NCBI GenBank assembly: GCA_016709385.1
Contig: JADJMW010000025.1
Coordinates: forward strand, 124,001-188,000
Direction of reading: 5' to 3'
Source: Candidatus Rubrivivax defluviihabitans
Lineage (GTDB): Bacteria > Pseudomonadota > Gammaproteobacteria > Burkholderiales > Burkholderiaceae_C
DNA length: 64,000 nt
Shown here: positions 1 through 9,348 of the stretch, one piece after another
How positions within the stretch are numbered: position 1 is the stretch's first letter
Layout of the letters: each line of letters starts with the position of its first letter
Made by a program: the position numbers and the translations under genes
The notes under the pieces: generated by a model
What the model was told of the DNA's origin: nothing
Database searches by the model: none
The model's input: the letters and a program-made list of their open reading frames with translations, nothing else

Positions 1-1335
<1,335 letters not shown>

Positions 1336-1354
1336 AGCGGCCGCCAGCGTTGCC

Positions 1355-2776
1355 ATGGCCGTCCGCCACCCCCTGCACTACGCCTTCGCCAAGGCCAACC
1401 ACCTGCTGCTCGAGGACGACGGCGAGCAGCTGGTGCTGTGGGCCGGCGAGACCACACCGGCCAGCGCGCTGGCCGAGGTGACGCGGCACTTCGACGTCGC
1501 GCGCTTCGAGCGCGAGGCCGTGGCCACGCTGGGCCAGCGCATCGCCGCGGCCTATGCCGGCGGCGAGAGCAGCGCCGCGGCGGTGATCGGCGAGGTGGAA
1601 AGCGGCGTCGACCTCTCGCGCATGATGCAGGAGCTGCCGGCGGTGGAGGACCTGCTGGAAGCCGCCGACGACGCGCCCATCATCCGCATGCTCAATGCAC
1701 TGCTGACGCAGGCGGCCAAGGACACCGCCAGCGACATCCACATCGAACCCTACGAGCGCAGCTCCAGCGTGCGCTTCCGCATCGACGGCACGCTGCGCGA
1801 GGTGGTGCAGCCGAACAAGGCGCTGCACGCGGCGCTGATCAGCCGGCTGAAGATCATGGCCGAGCTCGACATCGCCGAACGCCGGCTGCCGCAGGACGGC
1901 CGCATCTCGCTGCGCATCGGCGGCCGCGCCATCGACGTGCGCGTCTCCACGCTGCCCTCGGCGCATGGCGAACGCGCCGTGCTGCGGCTGCTGGACAAGA
2001 CCGAGTCGAAATTCACGCTCGAAGGCCTGGGCATGAGCGGCGACGTGCTCGCGGCCTACGAGCGGCTGATCCGCCAACCGCACGGCATCGTGCTCGTGAC
2101 CGGGCCCACGGGTTCGGGCAAGACGACCACGCTGTACGCCAGCCTGGGCCGCGTCGACACCGCAGGCACCAACGTGCTGACGGTGGAAGACCCGATCGAA
2201 TACGAACTGCCGGGCATCGGCCAGACGCAGGTCAATCCGAAGATCGACCTCACCTTCGCCAAGGCGCTGCGCGCGATCCTGCGCCAGGACCCGGACGTCA
2301 TCATGATCGGCGAGATCCGCGACATCGAGACCGCGCAGATCGCCATCCAGGCCTCGCTCACCGGCCACCTGGTGCTGGCCACCGTGCACACCAATGCCGC
2401 GCCGAGCAGCGTCACCCGGCTCATCGACATGGGCGTGGAGCCCTTCCTGCTGAGCAGCAGCCTGCTCGGCGTGCAGGCGCAGCGGCTGGTGCGCAAGCTG
2501 TGCGTGCACTGCAAGCGCCAGGGCGACGACGGCCACTGGCACCCGGTGGGCTGCAGCCATTGCGGCATGAGCGGCTACAAGGGCCGCACCGGCGTCTACG
2601 AGCTGATGGTGGCCGACCCCGAAGTGCGCGTGCTGATCCACAACCGTGCACCCGAGCACGAACTGGTGGCCGCGGCGCGCGCCGGGGGCCTGCGCTCGAT
2701 GCGCGAGGACGGCGAACGGCTGGTGCGCGAGGGCATCACGTCGCTGGAAGAGGTCATTCGTGTGACCCGGGACTAG
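1355..2776 (+). CDS. gspE: Type II secretion ATPase GspE
   Basis: Cytoplasmic AAA+ ATPase that powers pseudopilus assembly for type II secretion. 473 aa. N-terminal N1E-like domain, then the catalytic domain with Walker A GPTGSGKT at 250-257, an Asp box/Walker B (RQDPDVIMIGEIRD) near 310 and a His box. A tetracysteine zinc module is present (C383-x2-C386 and C400-x2-C403), which distinguishes GspE from most retraction ATPases. The start ATG lies 19 bases after the gspD stop and gspF begins 10 bases after this gene, so the three are one operon. No gspG-gspM follows, so the remaining components must be upstream or elsewhere. Confidence 0.95.
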   Translation: MAVRHPLHYAFAKANHLLLEDDGEQLVLWAGETTPASALAEVTRHFDVARFEREAVATLGQRIAAAYAGGESSAAAVIGEVESGVDLSRMMQELPAVEDLLEAADDAPIIRMLNALLTQAAKDTASDIHIEPYERSSSVRFRIDGTLREVVQPNKALHAALISRLKIMAELDIAERRLPQDGRISLRIGGRAIDVRVSTLPSAHGERAVLRLLDKTESKFTLEGLGMSGDVLAAYERLIRQPHGIVLVTGPTGSGKTTTLYASLGRVDTAGTNVLTVEDPIEYELPGIGQTQVNPKIDLTFAKALRAILRQDPDVIMIGEIRDIETAQIAIQASLTGHLVLATVHTNAAPSSVTRLIDMGVEPFLLSSSLLGVQAQRLVRKLCVHCKRQGDDGHWHPVGCSHCGMSGYKGRTGVYELMVADPEVRVLIHNRAPEHELVAAARAGGLRSMREDGERLVREGITSLEEVIRVTRD

Positions 2777-2786
2777 CGGCCGGCCC

Positions 2787-4001
2787 ATGCCCGCCTACCG
2801 CTTCGAGGCCCTGAACGCCGCCGGCAAGTCGACGAGCGGCCTGCTGGAAGCCGACAACGCACGCACCGCGCGGGCGCAGTTGCGCGCCCGCGAACTGGTG
2901 CCGCTGGCGGTGACGCCGGTGAGCATCGCGGCCAACGCGAGCAGCGGGCCGCGCTTCACGCGCCGCGTCTTCTCGCCCACCGGCCTGGCGGTGTGGACAC
3001 GCCAGCTCGCGGGACTGGTGGGTTCGGGCCTGCCGGTCGAGCGTGCGCTGTCGGCGCTGGCCGAGGAGGCCGAGGGCGACCGCCAGCGCGAGCTGGTGGC
3101 GCACCTGAAGAGCGAGGTCAACGCCGGCCATCCTTTCGCGCGCGCGCTGGGCACGGCGCCGCGCGAATTCGACGAGATCTACCGCGCCGTGGTCGCGGCC
3201 GGCGAGCAGAGCGGTGCCCTGGGCGCGGTGCTCGACCGCCTGGCCGACGACCTGGAGGCGCAGCACGCACTGCGCGCCAAGTTGATGGGAGCGATGCTCT
3301 ACCCGGCCATCGTCTCGACGGTGGCGCTGGTGATCGTGATCGTGCTCATGACCTACGTCGTGCCGCAGATCGCCGGCGTCTTCACCAGTTCCAAGCGGGC
3401 TCTGCCGGCGCTCACCGTTGCCATGCTCGCCCTCAGCGACTTCGTGCGCCAGTGGGGCTGGGCGGTGGCGCTGCTGGCGGCCGGCGGCGCCACGGCCTTC
3501 GTGCTGGCGCGCCGCGCCGAGCCCTTTCGCGAACGCAGCGATGCGGCGCTGCTGAAGCTGCCGCTGGTGGGGCGGCTGGCACGCGGCTACAACGCGGCGC
3601 GTTTCGGCGGCACGCTGGCGATGCTGGCGGGGGCCGGCGTGCCGATCCTGAAGGCCTTGCAGGCCGCGGCCGAGACCCTGGGCAACCGGGCCATGCGCAG
3701 CGATGCGCTGGACGCACTGGTGCAGGTGCGCGAGGGTGCGCCGCTGGCCAGCGCGCTGGCCGGCAAGAAGCGCTTCCCGGGCCTGCTGGCCATGTTCGCG
3801 CGCCTGGGCGAACAGACCGGCACGCTGCCGCTGATGCTGGGCCGCGCCTCGACTCAGCTCTCGGCCGAGGTGCAGCGCCGCGCGCTGGCCATGGCCACGC
3901 TGCTGGAGCCGCTGCTCATCGTGGCCATGGCCGTGGTGGTGCTGCTCATCATGCTGGCGGTGCTGATGCCGATCATGCAGCTCAACACCTGGGTGAAATA
4001 G
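2787..4001 (+). CDS. gspF: Type II secretion inner-membrane protein GspF
   Basis: Polytopic inner-membrane platform protein of the type II secretion system. 404 aa, the usual family size. It has two T2SSF repeats (about 70-190 and 272-395), each ending in hydrophobic segments: one near 170-195, another near 220-240 and the last near 370-398 just before the C-terminus. The N-terminal motif YRFEALNAAGK is typical of GspF. Last gene of the visible operon; it is followed by a strong hairpin and the convergent tatC. Confidence 0.95.
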   Translation: MPAYRFEALNAAGKSTSGLLEADNARTARAQLRARELVPLAVTPVSIAANASSGPRFTRRVFSPTGLAVWTRQLAGLVGSGLPVERALSALAEEAEGDRQRELVAHLKSEVNAGHPFARALGTAPREFDEIYRAVVAAGEQSGALGAVLDRLADDLEAQHALRAKLMGAMLYPAIVSTVALVIVIVLMTYVVPQIAGVFTSSKRALPALTVAMLALSDFVRQWGWAVALLAAGGATAFVLARRAEPFRERSDAALLKLPLVGRLARGYNAARFGGTLAMLAGAGVPILKALQAAAETLGNRAMRSDALDALVQVREGAPLASALAGKKRFPGLLAMFARLGEQTGTLPLMLGRASTQLSAEVQRRALAMATLLEPLLIVAMAVVVLLIMLAVLMPIMQLNTWVK

Positions 4002-4123
4002 AGCCCCCAGGCTTGTCGCTTCGCGCCTTCGCCGCCGCTCCGCTGGCAGGCGGGGAGGCCCTCGCCAGCCACTCGCGAGCGCGCAGGCGCTCGCTCGGCG
4101 CCGGCTCGGCCCCCGAGGGGGCT

Positions 4124-4155
4124 GACTCCGGACCGGGGGACCCGGATCCGGAGTC
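4124..4155. terminator. Hairpin between convergent gspF and tatC
   Basis: Inverted repeat: GACTCCGGACCGGG (4124-4137) pairs with CCCGG-A-TCCGGAGTC (4141-4155), giving 14 base pairs with one bulged A and a 3-base loop. It sits in the 190-base gap between the convergent gspF and tatC, so it could end transcripts from both sides. There is no T-tract, so an intrinsic terminator is not proven; it could also be an RNA-stabilising or REP-like element. Confidence 0.45.
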
Positions 4156-4191
4156 GAGCTTGCTCCGGGCACGAGCGGGCGGAGTGCCCGC

Positions 4192-4995
4192 TCAGCCGGC
4201 CGATTTGTCGCCGGCCTGCGCCTCGGCCCCTGGCGCCTGCGTCTGCTGGGCGAAGATCCGTGCCGCCACGATGCCCAGTTCGTACAGGATGCACATGGGG
4301 ATCGCCAACGCCAGCTGCGAGATCACGTCGGGCGGCGTCACCACCGCGGCGACGATGAAGGCGCCGACGATGAAATAGCCGCGCGCCTTCTTCAACTGGT
4401 CGATGGTGACGACGCCGATGCGCACCAGCACGATCACCGCGATGGGCACCTCGAAGGCGATGCCGAAGACCAGGAACAGCGTCAGCACGAAGCCGAAATA
4501 CTGCTCGATGTCAGGCGCGGCGGTGATGCTCGTGGGCGCGAAGGCCTGGATGAACTTGCTCATGCCCGGGATGACCAGGAAATAGCAGAAGGCCACGCCG
4601 ACGACGAACAGCATCGTGCTGCTGATGACCAGCGGCAGCACCATCTTCTTCTCGTGCGAATACAGGCCCGGCGCCACGAAGGCCCACACCTGGTACAGCA
4701 CCACCGGCAGCGCCAGCATGAAGGCCGCCATCAGCGTGATCTTCAGCGGCACCAGGATCGGGCTGATGACGTTGGTGGCGATCAGCGTTGCGCCCTTGGG
4801 CAGGTGCGCCACCAGCGGCGCGGCCAGCAGGTCGTACAGCCCCGAGGGCCCGGGCCAGAAGGCCAGCAGCGCAAAGGCCACGCCGATGGCGAGGACGGCG
4901 CGGATCAGCCGGTCGCGCAGTTCGATCAGGTGCGAGACGAAAGGGGCTTCGGTGCCCTCCAGTTCGTCCGGCTTGTCGCCGCCCGGCTTGCTCAT
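4192..4995 (-). CDS. tatC: Sec-independent protein translocase TatC
   Basis: Twin-arginine signal-peptide receptor of the Tat pathway. 267 aa from the ATG at 4995, with six predicted membrane segments. Conserved family elements include SHLIELRDRLIRA near the N-terminus, FVAPGLYSHEKK in the first periplasmic loop, and FGIAFEVPI. An upstream in-frame ATG at 5082 would add 29 residues, but these only read through the tatB coding region. The chosen start overlaps the tatB stop in an ATGA, implying translational coupling. Last gene of tatA-tatB-tatC. Confidence 0.95.
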   Translation of the reverse strand: MSKPGGDKPDELEGTEAPFVSHLIELRDRLIRAVLAIGVAFALLAFWPGPSGLYDLLAAPLVAHLPKGATLIATNVISPILVPLKITLMAAFMLALPVVLYQVWAFVAPGLYSHEKKMVLPLVISSTMLFVVGVAFCYFLVIPGMSKFIQAFAPTSITAAPDIEQYFGFVLTLFLVFGIAFEVPIAVIVLVRIGVVTIDQLKKARGYFIVGAFIVAAVVTPPDVISQLALAIPMCILYELGIVAARIFAQQTQAPGAEAQAGDKSAG

Positions 4996-5489
4996 CGCCC
5001 GGCGCCCGGCGGCCTGAAGCGCGCCACGCGTGCCGCGCCCGACAAGGCCTTGGTGCGGATGCCCTGGCGCTGCTTGTACCACTGCGGCGTGGCGCCGCGC
5101 TTCAGGCGCCAGTTCTTCTTCGGCGGGTGGTAGTCCAGCGGCGGCGGCACATAGCTTTCAGCACCGTGCGTGGCCGGCACCGAATTGTCGGTGAGACCCG
5201 CGGTGGCGCTGCTCCACTCGGTCTCGAACGAGGACTTGGCCTCGTTGACCTCGCTGCGCACGGTTTGTTCGACGTCGCGCGCGGCGGTCTCGAACTGGGT
5301 CTTCATCTTCTTGAGCTCGTCGAGCTCGATCGAACGGTTGACCTCGGCCTTGACATCGGCAACGTAGCGCTGCGCCTTGCCGAACAGATGACCCACCGTG
5401 CGGGCCACCTTGGGCAACTTCTCGGGCCCGATGACGATCAGGGCCACCGCGCCGATGAGGGCGATCTTGTCGAAGCCGAAATCGATCAT
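4992..5489 (-). CDS. tatB: Sec-independent protein translocase TatB
   Basis: Partner of TatC in the Tat receptor complex. 165 aa: one N-terminal membrane helix (MIDFGFDKIALIGAVALIVIG), the hinge with conserved G-P (GPEKLP) and an amphipathic helix (KVARTVGHLFGKAQRY), then a long charged, partly coiled cytoplasmic tail. The E/D-rich tail and length distinguish it from TatA. It overlaps tatC by 4 bases and is separated from tatA by 95 bases that hold a strong hairpin. Confidence 0.93.
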   Translation of the reverse strand: MIDFGFDKIALIGAVALIVIGPEKLPKVARTVGHLFGKAQRYVADVKAEVNRSIELDELKKMKTQFETAARDVEQTVRSEVNEAKSSFETEWSSATAGLTDNSVPATHGAESYVPPPLDYHPPKKNWRLKRGATPQWYKQRQGIRTKALSGAARVARFRPPGAGR

Positions 5490-5542
5490 CGTGTCAGCCG
5501 TGCGCGCCTGCGCCGCCCATCACGGCCGCGCCTGCGAGTCCG

Positions 5543-5565
5543 CGCGGCCGGCCATGGCGGCCGCG
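5543..5565 (-). promoter_or_regulatory. Hairpin in the tatA-tatB gap
   Basis: A perfect 7-bp stem (CGCGGCC at 5543-5549 with GGCCGCG at 5559-5565) and a 9-base loop lie between the tatA stop and the tatB start. Such a structure could cause partial termination or mRNA processing and so lower TatB/TatC relative to TatA. Tat systems generally need more TatA than TatB or TatC. The regulatory role is inference; the hairpin itself is directly visible. Confidence 0.4.
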
Positions 5566-5584
5566 GGTCCAGGGCACACGCGCA

Positions 5585-5830
5585 TCAGCTCTTGGTCTTG
5601 GCTTCGACGTCCACGGTATTGCCGTCGGCGCGCTTGGCCGTCGTCACCTGCGGTGCCGGGGCCTTGGCGGCGTCGGCCTCGGCCACCTCGTCGGCGCCCT
5701 TCATGCCTTCCTTGAAGCCCCTGACCGCGCCGCCGAGGTCGGAACCGATATTGCGCAGCTTCTTGGTGCCGAAGATGACCACGACGACCAGCAACACGAT
5801 CAGCCAATGCCAGATGCTGAACGAACCCAT
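5585..5830 (-). CDS. tatA: Sec-independent protein translocase TatA
   Basis: Pore-forming component of the Tat translocase. 81 aa: N-terminal membrane helix (WHWLIVLLVVVVIFG), the conserved FGTKKLR hinge and the amphipathic helix NIGSDLGGAVRGFKEGMK, followed by an acidic/alanine tail. A good Shine-Dalgarno (AGGAGAGAG) precedes the ATG at 5830. First gene of tatA-tatB-tatC, downstream of hinT by 70 bases that contain a possible promoter. Confidence 0.95.
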   Translation of the reverse strand: MGSFSIWHWLIVLLVVVVIFGTKKLRNIGSDLGGAVRGFKEGMKGADEVAEADAAKAPAPQVTTAKRADGNTVDVEAKTKS

Positions 5831-5857
5831 GATCTCTCTCCTGAAAACGAACCTCGG

Positions 5858-5863
5858 ATTCTA
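5858..5863 (-). promoter_or_regulatory. tatA: Possible -10 element for tatABC
   Basis: On the minus strand the hexamer TAGAAT lies 27 bases before the tatA start codon, between hinT and tatA. It resembles a sigma-70 -10 box. No convincing -35 is visible 16-18 bases upstream, so this is a candidate only. It would let tatABC be transcribed separately from the his/hinT genes. Confidence 0.3.
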
Positions 5864-5900
5864 GGTGACCGGGGCGGCGCGCCCGTGACGCCGCACCATG

Positions 5901-6248
5901 TCACCCCTTGGCCCAGGGCCGTGGCCCGCCGAACACATGCATGTGCAGGTGCGGGACCTCCTGGCCACCGTCGCGCCCGGTATTGATCACCGTACGAAAG
6001 CCGTTGGCCACGCCCAGTTCCTTCATCAGGCGCGGCGCCAGGCCGAGCATGCGGCCCAGCAAGGCGCCGTGCTGCGGCCCCACCTCGACCAGCGAGGCGA
6101 TATGCAGCTTCGGTATCACCAGCACGTGCACCGGCGCCCAAGGGTGTATGTCGTGGAAGGCGAGCAGTTCCTCGTCCTCGAAGACCTTGCTGGCCGGGAT
6201 CTGCCCGGCGACGATCTTGCAGAAAATGCAGTCGGGGTCGGCGTTCAT
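5901..6248 (-). CDS. hinT: HIT family nucleotide-binding protein (HinT-like)
   Basis: Purine nucleoside phosphoramidase/HIT hydrolase. 115 aa, typical of HinT. The HIT active-site histidine triad is H100-L-H102-M-H104. The N-terminal C-I-F-C pair (residues 7 and 10) and HPWAPVHVLVIPK are also typical of the HinT branch. It lies 12 bases downstream of a small membrane protein gene in the hisI-hisE-tat run. A link between this protein and histidine synthesis is not established; the association is positional and common in Burkholderiales. Confidence 0.92.
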   Translation of the reverse strand: MNADPDCIFCKIVAGQIPASKVFEDEELLAFHDIHPWAPVHVLVIPKLHIASLVEVGPQHGALLGRMLGLAPRLMKELGVANGFRTVINTGRDGGQEVPHLHMHVFGGPRPWAKG

Positions 6249-6260
6249 CGCTGGCGGCGG

Positions 6261-6632
6261 TCAGTTTCGGGGCATTGGCATGGGGCGGTTCTCGGCAAAG
6301 CGCCACCAGCCCTTGATATAGCGGTACAGGTACCACAGACCGATCAGCGACCACGCCACCCAGCCCGGGAAGACGAAGAAGGCCCACAACGGGGAGGTCA
6401 AGGCCAGCCACAGCACCGTGAACCAGAAACTGCGCGCCTGCCAGCGGAAGTGGCTGCGATAGAAATCGTCGGGCAGGTCGGGCCGCTTGACGGCGTTGAC
6501 GATCATCGCGATCACGGAAAAGGCACCGGCCGAGAACCACGACAAGGTGTGCAGGCCATACAGCACATGCGTGAGCAGGTGCAACTCGCTGCGCTGGCTG
6601 GCCGGTGTGCCCGGAATCACGATCTGGTTCAT
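6261..6632 (-). CDS. Small integral membrane protein, DUF4870-like
   Basis: 123 aa from the ATG at 6632, which overlaps the hisE stop in an ATGA. Three hydrophobic segments are visible: near 25-45 (LYGLHTLSWFSAGAFSVIAM), 65-85 and 90-110. The short cytoplasmic stretch VKRPDLPDDFYRSHFRWQ between the first two is typical of DUF4870/YidH-like small membrane proteins found between hisE and hinT in related bacteria. A longer in-frame ATG start at 6773 runs through hisE and is rejected. Function unknown. Confidence 0.8.
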   Translation of the reverse strand: MNQIVIPGTPASQRSELHLLTHVLYGLHTLSWFSAGAFSVIAMIVNAVKRPDLPDDFYRSHFRWQARSFWFTVLWLALTSPLWAFFVFPGWVAWSLIGLWYLYRYIKGWWRFAENRPMPMPRN

Positions 6633-6976
6633 GAGTCTTCTCCTTCGCGATGCTGCGCCTTGCGCAGGGCAAATTCCTCCAGCCCCGAGAGGCCTTCGCG
6701 CCGTTCCAGTTCGGCCAGCACCTCGGCCGGGCCGAGGCCGAAGTGGCTCAGCGCCACCAGGCTGTGAAACCACAGGTCGGCCGTCTCGGCGACGATGCGC
6801 CCGCGGTCACCATCCTTCGCGGCCATGACCACCTCGGTCGCTTCCTCGCCGACCTTTTTCAAGATGGCGTCGGTGCCCTTGGAAAACAAGCGGGCGACAT
6901 AGCTCTTTTCGGGGTCGCCGCCGCGCCGGCCGTCGATGACGCCGGCCAGGCGGGCGAGGGTGTCGTTGCCGTTCAT
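6629..6976 (-). CDS. hisE: Phosphoribosyl-ATP pyrophosphatase HisE
   Basis: Second step of histidine synthesis: hydrolyses phosphoribosyl-ATP to phosphoribosyl-AMP and pyrophosphate. 115 aa; a MazG-like all-alpha fold with KVGEEATEVVMAAKDGD and ETADLWFHSLVAL carrying the acidic metal ligands. The ATG at 6976 overlaps the hisI stop by 4 bases (ATGA), and its own stop overlaps the next gene by 4 bases, so hisI-hisE-membrane protein are translationally coupled. A longer start at 7201 would overlap most of hisI and is rejected. Confidence 0.95.
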   Translation of the reverse strand: MNGNDTLARLAGVIDGRRGGDPEKSYVARLFSKGTDAILKKVGEEATEVVMAAKDGDRGRIVAETADLWFHSLVALSHFGLGPAEVLAELERREGLSGLEEFALRKAQHREGEDS

Positions 6977-7371
6977 CGGTAGATCGCCTCCGGGTCCTTC
7001 AGCACCGGCTCCACGGCTTGCCAGCGGCCGTCTTCCAGGCGCTGGAAGAAGCAGCTGTGGCGGCCGGTGTGGCAGGCGATCGACGCTTCGGCGGGCGCGT
7101 GGCCGAGCGGCGTGACCTTGAGCAGCACGACGTCGTTGTCGCAGTCGGTGCGGATCTCGTGCACCTGCTGGAAGTGGCCGGATTCTTCGCCCTTGTGCCA
7201 CAGCTTCTGTCTCGAACGGCTCCAGTACACGGCCTGGCCGCGCATCGCCGTCTGCGCCAGCGCCTCGCGGTTCATCCAGGCGACCATGAGCACGTCGCCG
7301 CTGCCGGCTTCCTGCGCGATCACCGGCACGAGGCCGTCACGGTCCCACTTGATGCTGTCCAGCCAGTCCAT
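6973..7371 (-). CDS. hisI: Phosphoribosyl-AMP cyclohydrolase HisI
   Basis: Third step of histidine synthesis, opening the adenine ring of phosphoribosyl-AMP. 132 aa, single-domain form separate from HisE. Zinc ligands C77, C100 and C107 and the Mg-binding DCDND segment (76-80) are present. Its upstream neighbour is mutT, 9 bases away, instead of hisF as in most relatives. This places the hisI-hisE pair away from the hisG-hisD pair at 58.4-60.4 kb. Confidence 0.95.
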   Translation of the reverse strand: MDWLDSIKWDRDGLVPVIAQEAGSGDVLMVAWMNREALAQTAMRGQAVYWSRSRQKLWHKGEESGHFQQVHEIRTDCDNDVVLLKVTPLGHAPAEASIACHTGRHSCFFQRLEDGRWQAVEPVLKDPEAIYR

Positions 7372-7380
7372 GCCGCCAGT

Positions 7381-7806
7381 TTAGTGGGTGGGGCCGACGT
7401 GGCCGCGTTCGGCGGCGAACCAGCACAGCACCGGCACCGTGCCCGGCAGCACCGGCGCCACCAACACCGGCAACTGCTGCCAGGCCATGGCCTGGCCTTC
7501 GCGCATCTCGAAGTCGCCCTGCCAGGCGAAGACCTTGCAGAAATGCAGGCGCACCCGGGCGTGCGGGTAGTCCACCAGCTCCACCTGCCAGGGCTGGGCG
7601 GCGGCGATGGTGATGCCCAGTTCCTCGTGCAGTTCACGCCGCAGCGCCTGCTCGATGCTCTCGCCGTGCTCGACCTTGCCGCCCGGGAATTCCCAGTAGC
7701 CGGCATAGACCTTGCCCGGCGGGCGCGTGGTCAGCAGGAAGCGGCCCTGGGCGTCGATGAGCACGCCCACCGCCACGTCGACCGGGAGCCGCGATTCATC
7801 GCTCAT
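7381..7806 (-). CDS. mutT: NUDIX hydrolase, MutT-like (8-oxo-dGTP diphosphatase)
   Basis: 141 aa from the ATG at 7806, which has a GGGGCGG upstream; an alternative ATG at 7818 adds 4 residues. The Nudix box (G42 to about 65, containing REL-x-EELG) is complete, so metal-dependent pyrophosphohydrolase activity is expected. The length and start VAVGVLIDAQGRFLL fit the MutT group that removes oxidised guanine nucleotides, but substrate cannot be read from sequence alone. It overlaps the end of the DUF815 ATPase gene by 11 bases and precedes hisI by 9 bases. Confidence 0.88.
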   Translation of the reverse strand: MSDESRLPVDVAVGVLIDAQGRFLLTTRPPGKVYAGYWEFPGGKVEHGESIEQALRRELHEELGITIAAAQPWQVELVDYPHARVRLHFCKVFAWQGDFEMREGQAMAWQQLPVLVAPVLPGTVPVLCWFAAERGHVGPTH

Positions 7807-8671
7807 GCCGCCCCGCATGGTCGCGCGCGAACTGCTGCGCCACGCGGCCCGAGCGCGAGCCGCGCTCCAGCGCCCACACCAGCGCGTCCTGCCGTGCCTG
7901 GCGAATAGCGGCCTCGCTGGCGCCGAAGAAACGCAGCCACTGCGCCACGATGGCCAGGTATTCGGCCTGCGTGAAGGGGTAGAAGCTGATCCACAGGCCG
8001 AAGCGCTCGCTCAGCGAGATCTTCTCCTCCACGCCCTCGCCCGGGTGCACCTCGCCGTCCTCGGTGTGCTGGTAGCTGAGGTTTTCCTTCATGTATTCGG
8101 GCAGCAGGTGGCGGCGGTTGCTGGTGGCGTAGATCAGCAGGTTGTCGCTGGCCTGCGCCACCGAGCCGTCGAGCACGCTCTTCAGCGCCTTGTAGCCGGG
8201 CTCGCCCTCGTCGAAGCTCAGGTCGTCGCAGAAGACGATGAAGCGCTCGGGCCGCTCGGCCACCAGGTCCACCAGGTCGGGCAGGTCCACCAGGTCGGCC
8301 TTGTCGACCTCGATCAGGCGCAGCCCCTGCGGCGCGAATTCGTTCAGGCAGGCCTTGATGAGCGAGCTCTTGCCCGTGCCGCGCGCCCCGGTCAGCAGCA
8401 CGTTGTTGGCGCCGCGCCCGGCCACGAACTGCGCGGTATTGCGCAGCAGGCGTTCCTTCTGCGGCTCCACTTCCTTCAGGTCGGCCAGGCGGATGGTGGC
8501 CACGTGCCGCACGGGTTCGAGCACGCAGCCGCTGCCGCGGCGGCGGTAGCGGAAGGCCACCGAAGCGGCCCAGTCGGGCGCGGTGGCGGCATGCGGCAGC
8601 ACGGCTTCCAGGCGCGCGAGCACCGACTCGGCTCGCGCCAGCAGCGAATCGACGGCAGGCAGGACGCTCAT
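7796..8671 (-). CDS. DUF815 family P-loop ATPase
   Basis: 291 aa. Walker A GARGTGKS at 95-102 and a Walker B-like FIVFCDDLSF near 143-152, followed by a sensor-like YATSNRRHLLP. This pattern belongs to the DUF815 group of AAA-type ATP-binding proteins, which are widely conserved and whose role is unknown. The start overlaps the end of the pdeM-like gene in an ATGA and the 3' end overlaps mutT. The mutT-DUF815 pairing is common in Burkholderiales. Confidence 0.88.
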   Translation of the reverse strand: MSVLPAVDSLLARAESVLARLEAVLPHAATAPDWAASVAFRYRRRGSGCVLEPVRHVATIRLADLKEVEPQKERLLRNTAQFVAGRGANNVLLTGARGTGKSSLIKACLNEFAPQGLRLIEVDKADLVDLPDLVDLVAERPERFIVFCDDLSFDEGEPGYKALKSVLDGSVAQASDNLLIYATSNRRHLLPEYMKENLSYQHTEDGEVHPGEGVEEKISLSERFGLWISFYPFTQAEYLAIVAQWLRFFGASEAAIRQARQDALVWALERGSRSGRVAQQFARDHAGRHER

Positions 8672-9339
8672 GCCGCGAGTGTATGCAGCCCCGGCAGCGG
8701 GCGCACCGCGTCACCGGCGACCACGAAGACACGGTCGCCCGGCGCGCGCGGCATCACGTGCATGCCGGTGAAGGCGCCGAAGGCCGGCAGCACGCCCACC
8801 GTGGCGCCGAAGTGAAAGCACGGCAGGCGCAAGCGGTCGTGGCCGCGGCCGCCGACGACCGCGGCCGGGTGCAGATGCCCGGCCACCACGTAGCGGCCCG
8901 GCACGGACTGGGGGTGGTGCGCCAGCGCCAGGCCGCCCGGATCCAGGAGCAGCGGGCCGTCCACGCAGCTCACGCCCCAGTCCGCGGGCGGATCGCCGGC
9001 GTGGCCGTCGTGGTTGCCGCGCACCAGCGTCAAGGCCAGGCTCGCGTGCCGTTCGCGCCAGCGCGCCACCGCCGCCATCGTGGCTTCGGCGCGCGAGCGC
9101 GCCGAGTGCAGCAGGTCGCCCAGGAAGACGACCTGACGGGCACCGGTGGCGGCGACGGCCTGGGCCAGCCGTTGCAAGGTCTCGTCGGTGGTGGCTTCCG
9201 GCACCGGCAGCCCCAGGCGCCGGAAAGATACCGCCTTGCCCAGGTGCGCGTCGGCCACCAGCAGGGTCTGCTGCGCCGGCAGATAGGCGGCACGCTGTGG
9301 CAGCAGCCGCAGCAGGGTGCCGCCGGCCATCAACTCCAT
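8668..9339 (-). CDS. pdeM: Metallophosphoesterase, PdeM-like (ligase-associated family)
   Basis: 223 aa from the ATG at 9339 (a GTG one codon upstream is also possible). Calcineurin-type metal-binding motifs are in order: D30-A-H32 (DAHLGK), G-D75 (FLGDLLHS), GNHDG at 108-112 and GHLHP near 153. The spacing matches the small PdeM/YkuE-like group called ligase-associated DNA damage response endonuclease. The partner ligase, helicase and exonuclease genes are not in this window, so the repair role is by family only. It overlaps the DUF815 gene by 4 bases. Confidence 0.75.
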   Translation of the reverse strand: MELMAGGTLLRLLPQRAAYLPAQQTLLVADAHLGKAVSFRRLGLPVPEATTDETLQRLAQAVAATGARQVVFLGDLLHSARSRAEATMAAVARWRERHASLALTLVRGNHDGHAGDPPADWGVSCVDGPLLLDPGGLALAHHPQSVPGRYVVAGHLHPAAVVGGRGHDRLRLPCFHFGATVGVLPAFGAFTGMHVMPRAPGDRVFVVAGDAVRPLPGLHTLAA

Positions 9340-9348
9340 CACGAGCGC

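Noticed and set aside
6976..7201. Extended HisE start at 7201
   Set aside because: Would overlap most of hisI in another frame; the 4-base overlap start matches the family N-terminus.
7806..7818. MutT start at 7818 instead of 7806
   Set aside because: Both are possible, but the ATG at 7806 has a better ribosome site; the protein differs by only four residues.
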